From: an uncultured Verrucomicrobiales bacterium
GTDB taxonomy: Bacteria; Verrucomicrobiota; Verrucomicrobiia; Verrucomicrobiales; Akkermansiaceae
Direction: 5' to 3'
Length of the DNA: 64,000 nt
NCBI GenBank assembly: GCA_937934595.1
Contig: CALGZA010000046.1
Location: 20,011-84,010, forward strand
Made by a program: the position numbers and the translations under genes. This document shows, piece by piece, positions 8,108 to 16,191 of the stretch (its first letter is position 1; each line of letters begins with the position of its first letter). The notes under the pieces are model-generated. The model did no database searches. It had not been told where the DNA came from and saw only the letters and a list, made by a program, of their open reading frames with translations.

Positions 8108-8875
8108 TTATTTTTTGATCCAGGGGAAGAATGCGTTTGTTGATTGTTGATATTTTCTGTATGCGTTGCCTCTGCTTTTGAGGAGTGAGCGTTCGAGTGG
8201 GGGGATACCGGTAACTTTAGTGAGGAGGTATATCATGATGATGGGAGCATGGATGGTGTAGATGCCTCCTGGTGCTGCGCAGCAGAAGATGTAGATTCCA
8301 ATCCATATGACGGCTTCGAAGAAGTAGTTAGGGTGGCGGCTGTATTTCCAGAGGCCGGTATCGCATATTTTTCCTTTTCCTTGTTTTTCGATGAACTGTG
8401 AGAGTTGTTGGTCTGCGGTGTATTCACCGACTATTCCGGCGGAGAAGATGATGATGCCTATCCATTCGAGTGGTTGGATGGGGATGCTGGAGTGTGATGA
8501 GAAGAAGAAGGGGAGTGAGAGTAGGAATACGAGAGCTGCATTGATGAGGAAGATGAAGAGGAAGTTTTTGTTGGCGTCTTGGTTCCATTTATTTCTGAGT
8601 GTTTTGTAGCGGGGGTCTTCTTCTGGGTGGTGTTTAAAGATTCTTTTAGAGAGGTGTATTCCGAGTCTTAGTGACCATGCGAGTGCCATAATAGTGAGGA
8701 TGGTTTTTCTGGTGCCGCTGCCGTTGTGGCTGGAGTTATAGATGAAGACTGGGATGATGATGCTGAATGCCCACATGGCGTCAACGATGCTAGCATTTTT
8801 TATTTTTATGGATGCTAGCCAACCGATTATGAAAATGATGGTAAGAATTAAAAGTGTGAGTATTAATGCGTTCAT
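8108..8875 (-). CDS. DUF1295 membrane protein, steroid-5-alpha-reductase-like
   Basis: A 255-residue integral membrane protein with six or so hydrophobic segments, starting with LILTLLILTIIFIIGWLASI. The C-terminal half carries TGLWKYSRHPNYFFEAVIWIG, the signature of the DUF1295/isoprenylcysteine-methyltransferase/5-alpha-reductase superfamily, where the Arg-His-Pro-Asn block binds the cofactor. The ending PPLERSLLKSRGNAYRKYQ is also family-typical. The likely role is reduction or methylation of an acyl-lipid intermediate in the same operon. Its ATG overlaps the stop of the DUF2062 gene by four bases, which suggests translational coupling. Confidence 0.88.
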   Translation of the reverse strand: MNALILTLLILTIIFIIGWLASIKIKNASIVDAMWAFSIIIPVFIYNSSHNGSGTRKTILTIMALAWSLRLGIHLSKRIFKHHPEEDPRYKTLRNKWNQDANKNFLFIFLINAALVFLLSLPFFFSSHSSIPIQPLEWIGIIIFSAGIVGEYTADQQLSQFIEKQGKGKICDTGLWKYSRHPNYFFEAVIWIGIYIFCCAAPGGIYTIHAPIIMIYLLTKVTGIPPLERSLLKSRGNAYRKYQQSTNAFFPWIKK

Positions 8876-9390
8876 TTTGTTAGGGAGGGTGTTTTTGGTT
8901 TCATGTATTTATTAAGTGTGAATCTGAAAGTAAAGAAAAGAGGTATTGCGAACCATGGAGCTATGATTGCCCATGCTTCGATACCGTAGAGAGCCGTCAT
9001 GCCGAAGTCTTTAGCGAACTGGAGGGGGCTATCTTTGAATTTATCTAGGAGTTGGAGGATGCTGAAAGGGATGTGTGGTGCGCCGTTTATGGATTCGCCG
9101 ATGCGTATGAATACGAGAATGAGTCCGATGTGGAGGGGGTAGAATAGGCTTTTGAATAGGAGGAGGAATGGGAGGTTTAGTCTGAGGGCGGAGCCGATGA
9201 GGATGCTTAGTAGGTTGGTTGTGCCTAGGATGGGGAAAGCAGATATGACTGGGGAGATGGCCATGGAGAGTGCTATTTTGTCTATTGTTACACCGCGTGT
9301 GAGTTGGTTTTTAATAGGAGCGAGGACAAACCTATTCCAGAGTTTGGAGGTTTTGCTTTTGTTGATAGGAGTTGTTGCTTCTGCGGTCAC
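8872..9390 (-). CDS. DUF2062 domain membrane protein
   Basis: A 172-residue protein with two or three membrane segments (IALSMAISPVISAFPILG, LLLFKSLFYPLHIGLILVF and a C-terminal one near AIIAPWFAIPLFFTF). A Gly/Pro-containing turn, FPILGTTNLLSILIG, corresponds to the conserved DUF2062 core. Biochemical function is unknown. The family often sits beside lipid or glycan enzymes. Located between the cyclopropane synthase (five-base gap) and DUF1295 (four-base overlap), so it is surely part of the operon. Confidence 0.8.
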   Translation of the reverse strand: MTAEATTPINKSKTSKLWNRFVLAPIKNQLTRGVTIDKIALSMAISPVISAFPILGTTNLLSILIGSALRLNLPFLLLFKSLFYPLHIGLILVFIRIGESINGAPHIPFSILQLLDKFKDSPLQFAKDFGMTALYGIEAWAIIAPWFAIPLFFTFRFTLNKYMKPKTPSLTK

Positions 9391-9395
9391 TTTGT

Positions 9396-10664
9396 TTAGT
9401 TTTGTCTGATGGGGATGAGTTTTTCGTTATTGGGTTTAGTGTATATTGCTTGGACGACGCTGATGTTTCTGGTGGCGAATGCGGCTTCACAGTATTTGAG
9501 GTAGTAGTTCCATTTACGGATGAATGTTTCATCGAATCCTTGTGCTTTGACGTTGTTTATTTGTGCGTTAAAGCGGACGTGCCATTCTGATAATGTTTTG
9601 GCGTAGTCTATTCCCATGTCATCTATTTGGAATGTTGTGAGTTCGCCGGTTTGTTTCATGACTTGGTTGATTCTGCCGAGTGAGAGTAGTAGTGAACCGG
9701 GGAAGATGTGCCGCTGGATGAAGTCGACTCCGCGTTTGAGTTGTTCATATCTGCTATCTGGAACGGTTATGATTTGGATGCCGAGGGCTCCGTCTGGTTT
9801 GAGGAGTTCGTTACATTTTGAGAAGTAGCTTGGTAGAAATTTATCTCCAACGGCTTCTAACATTTCGATGGATACGATGTGGTCAAACGATCCTGTGATT
9901 TCGCGGTAGTCTTGGAGCCTGAGGTCGATTTGTTTTTCTAGGCCTTCTTTTTTGACTCTGTCTATAGCGTATTTGAGCTGTTCTTGGGAGATGGTGACTC
10001 CTGTGATGTGGCATCCGTAGTGGGTGGCGGCGTGGCATGCGAATCCGCCCCATCCGCATCCTATTTCTAGGACATTGTCTCCTTTTTTGAGTTGGAGTTT
10101 TTTACAGAGGGCATCATATTTTGCGAATTGTGCTTCTTCGAGTGTGGTGTTTTGATTTGAGAAGATGCCGCTGGAGTAAGTCATGGATGGGTCTAGGAAT
10201 AGTTTGTAGAAATCGTTTCCTAGGTCGTAGTGTTCTGCGATATTTTTTTTGCTGTTGCGTATGGTGTTGGCTCTTGCAGCGTGGAAGAGCTTGTTGAAGA
10301 TTTTGAGTTTGTTGACTTTTTTGATTTTATTTGATGAGCCTTTGAGGTCTTCTTTTGCTTTCATGTTACGAATGAACCAGGAGATGACTGCTTTGATGTC
10401 TGGGGTGTCCCAGATTTTGTCCATGTATGCTTCACCGAGTCCTACATTTCCGTATGCGACGCATCGTCTAAAGAATTCGTTGTCATCGTTTAGGTTTATC
10501 TCTGCTTGTATGTTGTGTCCATCTGTTCCGTATTGGTGTGTGGAGCCGTCACTGTAGCGGAGCAGAAGTCCACCGGTGGGCATTCCTGAGAAGAGTTTAT
10601 GGATGATTTTTTGTTGCCAAACGTATTTTGGTGGCTTGGTAGCTTCTATAGTGTTGTTAGCCAT
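9396..10664 (-). CDS. cfa: Cyclopropane-fatty-acyl-phospholipid synthase family protein
   Basis: A 422-residue full-length Cfa-type enzyme. The N-terminal domain (to ~150) ends in a helix region, then comes IAEHYDLGNDFYKLFLDPSMTY followed by SSGIF, the substrate-binding signature. SAM motif I is NVLEIGCGWGGFACHAA, followed by ITGVTISQEQLKYA and IVSIEMLEAVG. The sequence DFIQRHIFPGSLL is the conserved block close to the bicarbonate/active site. It methylenates unsaturated acyl chains in membrane phospholipids using SAM; homologues in similar clusters may make other methylated fatty acids. The start overlaps the DUF1365 stop by eight bases. Confidence 0.92.
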   Translation of the reverse strand: MANNTIEATKPPKYVWQQKIIHKLFSGMPTGGLLLRYSDGSTHQYGTDGHNIQAEINLNDDNEFFRRCVAYGNVGLGEAYMDKIWDTPDIKAVISWFIRNMKAKEDLKGSSNKIKKVNKLKIFNKLFHAARANTIRNSKKNIAEHYDLGNDFYKLFLDPSMTYSSGIFSNQNTTLEEAQFAKYDALCKKLQLKKGDNVLEIGCGWGGFACHAATHYGCHITGVTISQEQLKYAIDRVKKEGLEKQIDLRLQDYREITGSFDHIVSIEMLEAVGDKFLPSYFSKCNELLKPDGALGIQIITVPDSRYEQLKRGVDFIQRHIFPGSLLLSLGRINQVMKQTGELTTFQIDDMGIDYAKTLSEWHVRFNAQINNVKAQGFDETFIRKWNYYLKYCEAAFATRNISVVQAIYTKPNNEKLIPIRQN

Positions 10665-11457
10665 GGTTATTTTTTGTTAAGCTTTTGTGAGGACGCAGGA
10701 CGTTTGTTTGATCTGCGGCTGTGTTTGATTTATTTGAAATAGGTAATTTGCGCAACCACATGATTAGAGCGTGCCAGTGAATGAGGAATATGATGCGAGC
10801 TGTGAGTAGCGGGTATCTGATGATGTAGTAGGCTAGTCTGAGTGATGTGAGAGTTTTTTGTTTTCCTCGGATGGTGCTGACTAGGACGATGCCGTCTTGA
10901 TCTAGGTCGTTGATGTTGACTGCCCAAGTTTGTTTTTTGGGGCCTATTTGGAAGTCGAAGTGGTCATTTACTTTTGAGAATGGTGAGACGTAGAAGTTTT
11001 TTGCTGTGATGAGTCTGAACCAATCTGGTTTATGGTTTTGGTCGATGAGGAATAGTTTTTTTTCGAGGAATGTGTTTCCAACTTCTGCGACTGTAGCGAT
11101 TGTTTTACCTGATGAGTTTTCTAGGTAGTAGAATGAGACTGGGTTAAACTGGTAGCCGAAAATACGCGGGAAGGTTTGGAGTATTGTTTTTGCTATATTG
11201 TTGGTGTTGATGTTTTTTGTTTTGAGGAATGCGAAGAGTTTTTCTTTGATGTTTAGTGAGGAATCTTGGGTTAGGTAGTCTGCATCTTTTATGGAGTAGA
11301 TGTTCCAGCGGTTTCTGCTGAATAGCCAGAGTTTTTTGTTGAGTTGATCGAGTTCGTCTAGGTCGATGGACATCATGAATACGGAGTATGCGAACTGCCG
11401 TGTGACGGGTTTGAGTCTTTTGTGGAAGATTCTACACTGGTAGAGTGAAGAGTTCAT
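10657..11457 (-). CDS. DUF1365 domain protein
   Basis: A 266-residue protein of COG3496. The start at 11457 (MNSSLYQCRIFHKRLKPVTRQF) is chosen because it forms an ATGA overlap with the FAD oxidoreductase stop and because the family begins with this phrase. Other family blocks are YSVFMMSIDLDELDQLN, PRIFGYQFNPVSFYYLE, EVGNTFLEKKLFLID and KNFYVSPFSKVNDHFDF. No biochemical function is established. The COG2907-DUF1365-Cfa trio is a recurrent gene set thought to alter membrane fatty acids. Confidence 0.92.
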   Translation of the reverse strand: MNSSLYQCRIFHKRLKPVTRQFAYSVFMMSIDLDELDQLNKKLWLFSRNRWNIYSIKDADYLTQDSSLNIKEKLFAFLKTKNINTNNIAKTILQTFPRIFGYQFNPVSFYYLENSSGKTIATVAEVGNTFLEKKLFLIDQNHKPDWFRLITAKNFYVSPFSKVNDHFDFQIGPKKQTWAVNINDLDQDGIVLVSTIRGKQKTLTSLRLAYYIIRYPLLTARIIFLIHWHALIMWLRKLPISNKSNTAADQTNVLRPHKSLTKNNHG

Positions 11458-12749
11458 TTCCAGACGTTCCTTTCTAGCAGGGTTTCGCAGAGGTTGACTG
11501 CTGAGAGGAGTCCGTCTTCGTGGAATCCGTAACGTTGCCAAGCGCCGCAGAAGAATGTGTCTGAGCCATTTAAGCCTTTTTGGTGGAGAAGGGGGATTTG
11601 TTTTTGAGCGTTGATGGCTTTTAGGTCGAAGAGAGGGTGGGCGTAGTTGATGGTTTTAATGATGTTTTTAGGTTCTGTATGTGGGTTGATGGTGACGAAG
11701 TAGTTTTCTTGTTCTGAGACACCTTGCAGTGAGTTCATCCAGTAGTGTGTGGAGCTTTTTAGTCCATCTGGTGAGTCTTTTATTTCGTAGTTCCATGATG
11801 CCCAGCATGGTTTATTTTTAGGCATGACGGAGGTGTCCGTGTGCATGACTGCGGTGTTTGGCTGGTATTGGAACGGGGAGAGTATTTCTTTTTCAGTGGA
11901 TGTGGGGTCAGTGAGGAGCTTTAGTGAGTCGTCAGCGTGAGTGGCAAGGATGACTTTGTCAAAGAGCTGTTGTCCATTTAGGGAGGTGACTTGAATTCCT
12001 TCTGGGGTTCTGGCGACTGAGGTTACTGGGTTGTTGAGCTGAATGCGGTGATGGAATGGCTGTGTTAGTTTTTCTACGTATGTTTTAGCGCCGCCGCAGA
12101 CTGTGCGCCATTGTTTACGTTTTTCAACTGCGAGGAATCCGTGGTTTTTCCAAAACCGCATGAGTGTGATGGCGGGGAATTGTTCTATTTTTTCTGGTGG
12201 GCTTGACCAGACGGCGGATGCCATGGGGACGAGGTACCAGCGCAGGAAGTTTTCACCGTAGCCGCGGTGTTTGACGTATTCACGGAGTGTTAGGTGGTGG
12301 AGGTCTTCATTTTCTATGTCTTCAAGAGCATCGGCGTTAAAGCTTTTGATTTTAAAGAGCATGCGCCAGAATTTGATATTAAGTAGGTTTTTTCTTTGGC
12401 CGAAGATTTCGTTGAATTTGCCGCCGTTGAATTCGAGTCCGTCTGGGTGGTGATTTACAGAGAATGACATGGATGTCTTCTTGGTCTTTACATCGAGTTC
12501 TTTGAATAGGCGCGTAAGGTGTGGGTATGTGTCTTCATTGTAGACCATGAAGCCTGTGTCGATGGGGACATCTTTGGGGCCTTCTTTGATGGTGACTGTG
12601 TTAGTGTGTCCGCCTATGTAATTGTTAGCCTCGTAGAGTGTTAGGTCTGCGTGATCTTTTAAGAAGTGAGCGCATCCTAGTCCTGAAATGCCAAGGCCGA
12701 TGATGGCGATGGATGGTTTTTCTTTTTGAGTGATTGGTGATGAGGCCAT
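11454..12749 (-). CDS. FAD/NAD(P)-binding oxidoreductase, COG2907 (amine-oxidase-like)
   Basis: A 431-residue flavoprotein. The dinucleotide-binding start is SIAIIGLGISGLGCAHFL, followed by LYEANNYIGGHTNTV, the family's GG motif. Further blocks are DTGFMVYNEDTYPHLTRLF and WNYEIKD; the C-terminus has GSDTFFCGAWQRYGFHEDGL, which closes the FAD site. COG2907 proteins sit with DUF1365 and Cfa genes. Proposed roles include desaturation or other oxidation of methylated acyl chains, but substrate evidence here is positional only. It starts ten bases after the desaturase stop and is coupled to DUF1365. Confidence 0.92.
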   Translation of the reverse strand: MASSPITQKEKPSIAIIGLGISGLGCAHFLKDHADLTLYEANNYIGGHTNTVTIKEGPKDVPIDTGFMVYNEDTYPHLTRLFKELDVKTKKTSMSFSVNHHPDGLEFNGGKFNEIFGQRKNLLNIKFWRMLFKIKSFNADALEDIENEDLHHLTLREYVKHRGYGENFLRWYLVPMASAVWSSPPEKIEQFPAITLMRFWKNHGFLAVEKRKQWRTVCGGAKTYVEKLTQPFHHRIQLNNPVTSVARTPEGIQVTSLNGQQLFDKVILATHADDSLKLLTDPTSTEKEILSPFQYQPNTAVMHTDTSVMPKNKPCWASWNYEIKDSPDGLKSSTHYWMNSLQGVSEQENYFVTINPHTEPKNIIKTINYAHPLFDLKAINAQKQIPLLHQKGLNGSDTFFCGAWQRYGFHEDGLLSAVNLCETLLERNVWK

Positions 12750-12758
12750 TGATTATTG

Positions 12759-13715
12759 TTACTTCGAGCGGTTTTGGATGATTTCATCTGGGACTTTACG
12801 AAGCTTTGTGATGAGTCCGAGGAGGGACATTATTTTTAGGCCGTAGTAGGTGATGTCTATTTCCCACCATTTGAATCCTTGTCTGGTGCTGTGTGGGTAG
12901 CGGTGGTGGTTGTTATGCCATCCTTCACCGAGGGTAATGATGGCTAGGATGGCGCTGTTTTTGCTATCGTCTTTTGTTTTGTAGCGTTGTTTTCCCCAGA
13001 CGTGAGCCATGGAGTTGATCATGAGGGTGCCGTGAAGTAGGAATACGGTGCTGACGAAGAAGGTCCAGACGAAGAATTGTGGAGCGGTGACGGCTAGTGT
13101 GGGGTATGTGGTTTCGAGGAAGTAGCCGAGGGCGTACATGCAGGCGCCGTAGAGGTATGGGACGAGTTGGTCGAATCTGTTAAGGAAGACTAGTTCTGGG
13201 AATTTGGCTAAGTCTTTGATTTGTGAGTAGTCTGTGGGGAAGTTACGTTTGCATGTGATCCAGCCGATGTGTGACCACCAGAAGCCTTGAACTCCTGGAG
13301 AGTGGAGGTCTTCTTCTGTGTCTGAGTGTTTGTGGTGGTGGCGGTGGTTAGCGGCCCACCAGAGAGCGCCTCTCTGCATGGCAGTGTTTCCCCAGACGGC
13401 CATGATGAACTGCATGATTCTGCCTGCTTTGAAGGATCTGTGTGAGAAGTAGCGGTGGTAGAAGCCTGTGATGGCGAACATTCTGAGGATGTAGAGAATG
13501 ATGGCAGCGATGACCGCTGTGGGGCTCCAGCTGACCCAGATGAGTAGGAATAATCCGAGGTGTAGAATGATGAATGGGATGCAGCGTTCCCAGTCGACTT
13601 TTACTGCGAGTGCTTTTGGGTTTTCTATTCTTTTGTAGTCTGAGTCCAACCAATGTCCGAGCATGTCTTTAATTCTGGTAAAGGTGCTGGCTTTTGGTTG
13701 GGTGCTATTGTTCAT
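12759..13715 (-). CDS. Acyl-CoA/fatty acid desaturase
   Basis: A 318-residue membrane-bound di-iron desaturase. The three histidine boxes are visible: HRYFSHR (box 1), HRHHHKHSDTEED (box 2) and WHNNHHRYPHS (box 3). There are four predicted membrane segments (for example FIILHLGLFLLIWVSW and FFVWTFFVSTVFLLHGTL). This is the OLE1/delta-9 group, which introduces a double bond in acyl-CoA or lipid-linked chains. In this operon it may supply the unsaturated chain that the two Cfa-type enzymes then modify. Confidence 0.93.
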   Translation of the reverse strand: MNNSTQPKASTFTRIKDMLGHWLDSDYKRIENPKALAVKVDWERCIPFIILHLGLFLLIWVSWSPTAVIAAIILYILRMFAITGFYHRYFSHRSFKAGRIMQFIMAVWGNTAMQRGALWWAANHRHHHKHSDTEEDLHSPGVQGFWWSHIGWITCKRNFPTDYSQIKDLAKFPELVFLNRFDQLVPYLYGACMYALGYFLETTYPTLAVTAPQFFVWTFFVSTVFLLHGTLMINSMAHVWGKQRYKTKDDSKNSAILAIITLGEGWHNNHHRYPHSTRQGFKWWEIDITYYGLKIMSLLGLITKLRKVPDEIIQNRSK

Positions 13716-13727
13716 CTTATAGGGGGG

Positions 13728-14357
13728 TTAGAGCCTTTTTTTTACGATGTTAATACCGCCGCCGAGAAGTGGTATGTGCTCGAATAGTCCTGATGTGGAG
13801 TCCCAGAAGTCTTGGTGGATGAGGACTTTGCCTTGTTCATCGAAGATGACGTGGGACATACCGATGGTGATGATTTCTTTGCCTTTAGCGAGTTTAGGGG
13901 CGCTGAATTTCATGGTCCATCTGATGTAGTGTCCTTGATTTGATTTAGCGATGTCTTCTATCTCAAGAGAGTATGAAGTCATTGTTTTTGCTGTTTTGGT
14001 GAAGTGGTCTTCTATTTCCTGTCTGTTGGTAAGGGTTTTTAGGGTGTCATTGAGGTATGCTTCACTGGCGTAGACGTTGGATGTTTCTTTTTTTATGAAA
14101 TCTGTAGAGCCGATGCCTTTGAGGAATGTGCTGAAGCGATCTAGGGCTTGTTTAGTATCATCTGGTGTGAGGTTTCCTGCGCGTTTTAGGGCTGTGGATT
14201 TGGCTTTGTTGTATGTGTTTGCTTGTTCGTTCATGCTGGTATTGGTAGAGCATCCTGTGAAGCAGAATAGGCCAATGCATAGGCTGAATCCAACCCATCC
14301 GATCCAGGGTATGAGTTTTGTTATATTTGTGTTACTTCTGTTCACGGGATTGCTCAT
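13728..14357 (-). CDS. Lipoprotein with NTF2/SnoaL-like domain
   Basis: A 209-residue protein with a hydrophobic segment and a lipobox (CFTGC, Cys near residue 36), so an outer-membrane or inner-membrane lipoprotein. The C-terminal ~140 residues (LDRFSTFLKGIG; LTNRQEIEDHFTKTAKT; YIRWTMKFSAPK; ITIGMSHVIFDEQGKVL; HQDFWDSTSGLFEHIPLLGG) follow the cone-shaped NTF2/SnoaL pattern. Soluble SnoaL-like proteins accompany COG2907-DUF1365-Cfa clusters in Proteobacteria; the lipoprotein form is less usual. It may bind or hydrolyse a lipid intermediate. Confidence 0.75.
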   Translation of the reverse strand: MSNPVNRSNTNITKLIPWIGWVGFSLCIGLFCFTGCSTNTSMNEQANTYNKAKSTALKRAGNLTPDDTKQALDRFSTFLKGIGSTDFIKKETSNVYASEAYLNDTLKTLTNRQEIEDHFTKTAKTMTSYSLEIEDIAKSNQGHYIRWTMKFSAPKLAKGKEIITIGMSHVIFDEQGKVLIHQDFWDSTSGLFEHIPLLGGGINIVKKRL

Positions 14358-14429
14358 TATGTGGTGTGGAACGAAATATGTTACTGTATGGATGCTTTAT
14401 TGACAAATGATGTTGGTTGGATGTGTAGC

Positions 14430-14738
14430 TTATTCTGCGAGTAATTCAAGAAGTTCCCCGATGTTGTGATTTTTTTCTAATTGGTGTCTTAAGCGGTATT
14501 TGTAGTCGATGGAGTATGAGTTCTGTCTACCTTGTCTGGTGCGAGAGATTACATTGGCATCGGTGAGTTCGTTTAGGATGCGTTGGATAGATCTTTCAGT
14601 GATGCCTATTGAGAGAGCTAGGTTTCTAACGGTTGTTTGGTGGTCACGGTGTAGGCATAGTATGACGTGGAGGTGGTTTGTGAGGAATGTCCAGTTGCTA
14701 TTGGCTTTATTTTTAGAAGAGTTTTCAGTGGGTTTCAT
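14430..14738 (-). CDS. Winged-helix transcriptional regulator, probable first gene of the lipid operon
   Basis: A 102-residue protein with one winged-helix domain: HLHVILCLHRDHQTTVRNLA, LSIGITERSIQRILNEL (recognition helix) and the wing VISRTRQGRQNSYSIDYKY. No sensor domain or metal site is visible. The gene lies 72 bases before the lipoprotein gene on the same strand, which suggests it controls the operon and itself. An inverted repeat at 14753-14782 just upstream may be its operator. Confidence 0.8.
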   Translation of the reverse strand: MKPTENSSKNKANSNWTFLTNHLHVILCLHRDHQTTVRNLALSIGITERSIQRILNELTDANVISRTRQGRQNSYSIDYKYRLRHQLEKNHNIGELLELLAE

Positions 14739-14752
14739 GGTGTTTTCAAGTT

Positions 14753-14782
14753 ATGACTTTAAATACATGAAAAATAAGTCAT
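14753..14782. promoter_or_regulatory. Inverted repeat upstream of the winged-helix regulator
   Basis: ATGACTT at 14753-14759 and AAGTCAT at 14776-14782 are perfect seven-base arms 16 bases apart, about 15 bases before the regulator start and between it and the divergent nhaA. Spacing of the arm centres is close to two helical turns, as expected for a dimeric winged-helix operator. Confidence 0.35.
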
Positions 14783-14898
14783 GTTTTATGTTGCGTGTTA
14801 TTTGTTTCGTGTTTTAATATGATCATAATGGGATACAGAGAACAAGTAGAAATCAGGGGATGTGGCTATGAACTTAATATTAATGGGGGTGCTTAGAG

Positions 14899-16098
14899 AT
14901 GACTGGGATCAAAAGGAATATTTTTATTGATAGGGTAGTTTCACTTTTTAGGCATGAAGCGAGTGGTGGGGTGTTGTTGATGTTGGCTACGGTATTTGCG
15001 CTGATAGTGAGTAATACTGGGATGGCGTGGTATCCTGCGTTGATAGATACACCAGTGAAGGTAATGGTGGGGAGTTTGGTCATATCTAAGCCATTGTTGT
15101 TATGGGTTAATGATGGGTTGATGGCTATTTTCTTTTTGTTAGTGGGTTTGGAGCTGAAGAGGGAGTTACTGTATGGTGAGTTATCTGATGGGAAGAAGCT
15201 TATACTGCCGTTGATGGCTGCTGCGGGTGGGTTATTAGTGCCAGCGTGTATTTATGTTTTATTCAATAAGGGAGATTCTGCTGCGCTGAATGGCTGGGCG
15301 ATACCGGCTGCAACTGATATTGCTTTTGCGCTTGGGATATTGGCATTGCTGGGTAGCAGGGTGCCGGTAGCTCTGAAGATATTGCTTACATCGATAGCTG
15401 TGATTGATGATTTGGCAGCTATAGTTATTATTGCGTTGTTTTATACGAGCCAGCTGTCTGTGTTAGCTCTGATGGTGTCTGCGGGGACGTTGTTATTACT
15501 GTGGTTGATGAATCGGATGGGAGTAAGGTCTGTAGCTCCTTACATTTTAGTGGGAGTAGTTCTATGGGTGAGTGTATTGAAATCTGGAGTTCATGCTACA
15601 CTAGCTGGAGTGGCGCTGGCGGCCTTTATCCCTTCTAGGCCTGCGGGGGAGTCTGCGGCAGCTGGGAGGGTAGAGCATTTTTTACATGGTTGGGTAGCAT
15701 TTTTCATATTGCCTGTATTTGCTTTTGTGAATGCTGGGGTGCCATTGGTGGGGATCACTTTAGAGGCTTTGATGAAGCCGATACCTATGGGGATAGCGTT
15801 TGGGTTGTTTTTTGGTAAGCAGCTGGGGGTATTTGGATTGTGTTATTTGGCGATAAAGTGTGGTTTGGCGAAGTTACCGAGGGGTGTGACCTGGAAGCAG
15901 CTTTATGGATTAGCTTGTTTATGTGGAGTAGGATTTACGATGAGTCTGTTCATAGCATCGCTTGCTTTTGAGGGTTCTGGGGCGCCTGTATTTAATTCTG
16001 ATGCTCGGTTAGGGATCCTTTTAGGATCTTTGCTCTCTGGTCTGGTGGGTTATTTTGTGCTGCGAAGGAGTCTAGCAGATAAGAGGCTGAATGAGTAG
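14899..16098 (+). CDS. nhaA: Na+/H+ antiporter NhaA
   Basis: A 399-residue protein with ~12 membrane segments. Family blocks are seen: ASGGVLLMLATVFALIVSN, WVNDGLMAIFFLLVGLELKR, PAATDIAFALGILALLG, the double-aspartate motif IAVIDDLAAIVIIALFYT and the C-terminal CGVGFTMSLFIASLAF. The two Asp in IDDLAA correspond to the Na+/H+ binding pair. It expels sodium in exchange for protons, fitting a marine or saline habitat. Divergent from the lipid operon; a palindrome follows the stop. Confidence 0.96.
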   Translation: MTGIKRNIFIDRVVSLFRHEASGGVLLMLATVFALIVSNTGMAWYPALIDTPVKVMVGSLVISKPLLLWVNDGLMAIFFLLVGLELKRELLYGELSDGKKLILPLMAAAGGLLVPACIYVLFNKGDSAALNGWAIPAATDIAFALGILALLGSRVPVALKILLTSIAVIDDLAAIVIIALFYTSQLSVLALMVSAGTLLLLWLMNRMGVRSVAPYILVGVVLWVSVLKSGVHATLAGVALAAFIPSRPAGESAAAGRVEHFLHGWVAFFILPVFAFVNAGVPLVGITLEALMKPIPMGIAFGLFFGKQLGVFGLCYLAIKCGLAKLPRGVTWKQLYGLACLCGVGFTMSLFIASLAFEGSGAPVFNSDARLGILLGSLLSGLVGYFVLRRSLADKRLNE

Positions 16099-16115
16099 AT
16101 GGGGCGGTAGTGTTG

Positions 16116-16139
16116 TTTTTTCAGTAATTACTGAAAAAA
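16116..16139. terminator. Perfect 24-base palindrome after nhaA, probable bidirectional terminator
   Basis: TTTTTT-CAGTAATTACTG-AAAAAA is a perfect palindrome with A/T tracts on both sides, 17 bases after the nhaA stop and 52 bases before the SDR start. A U-tract hairpin is plausible, although the central stem is short; an operator for the SDR-photolyase group is the alternative. Confidence 0.45.
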
Positions 16140-16191
16140 TGGTAATTATATTATTGAGTTAGTGGTGTGTTTTCGTTTAAGGTGGGCATCT

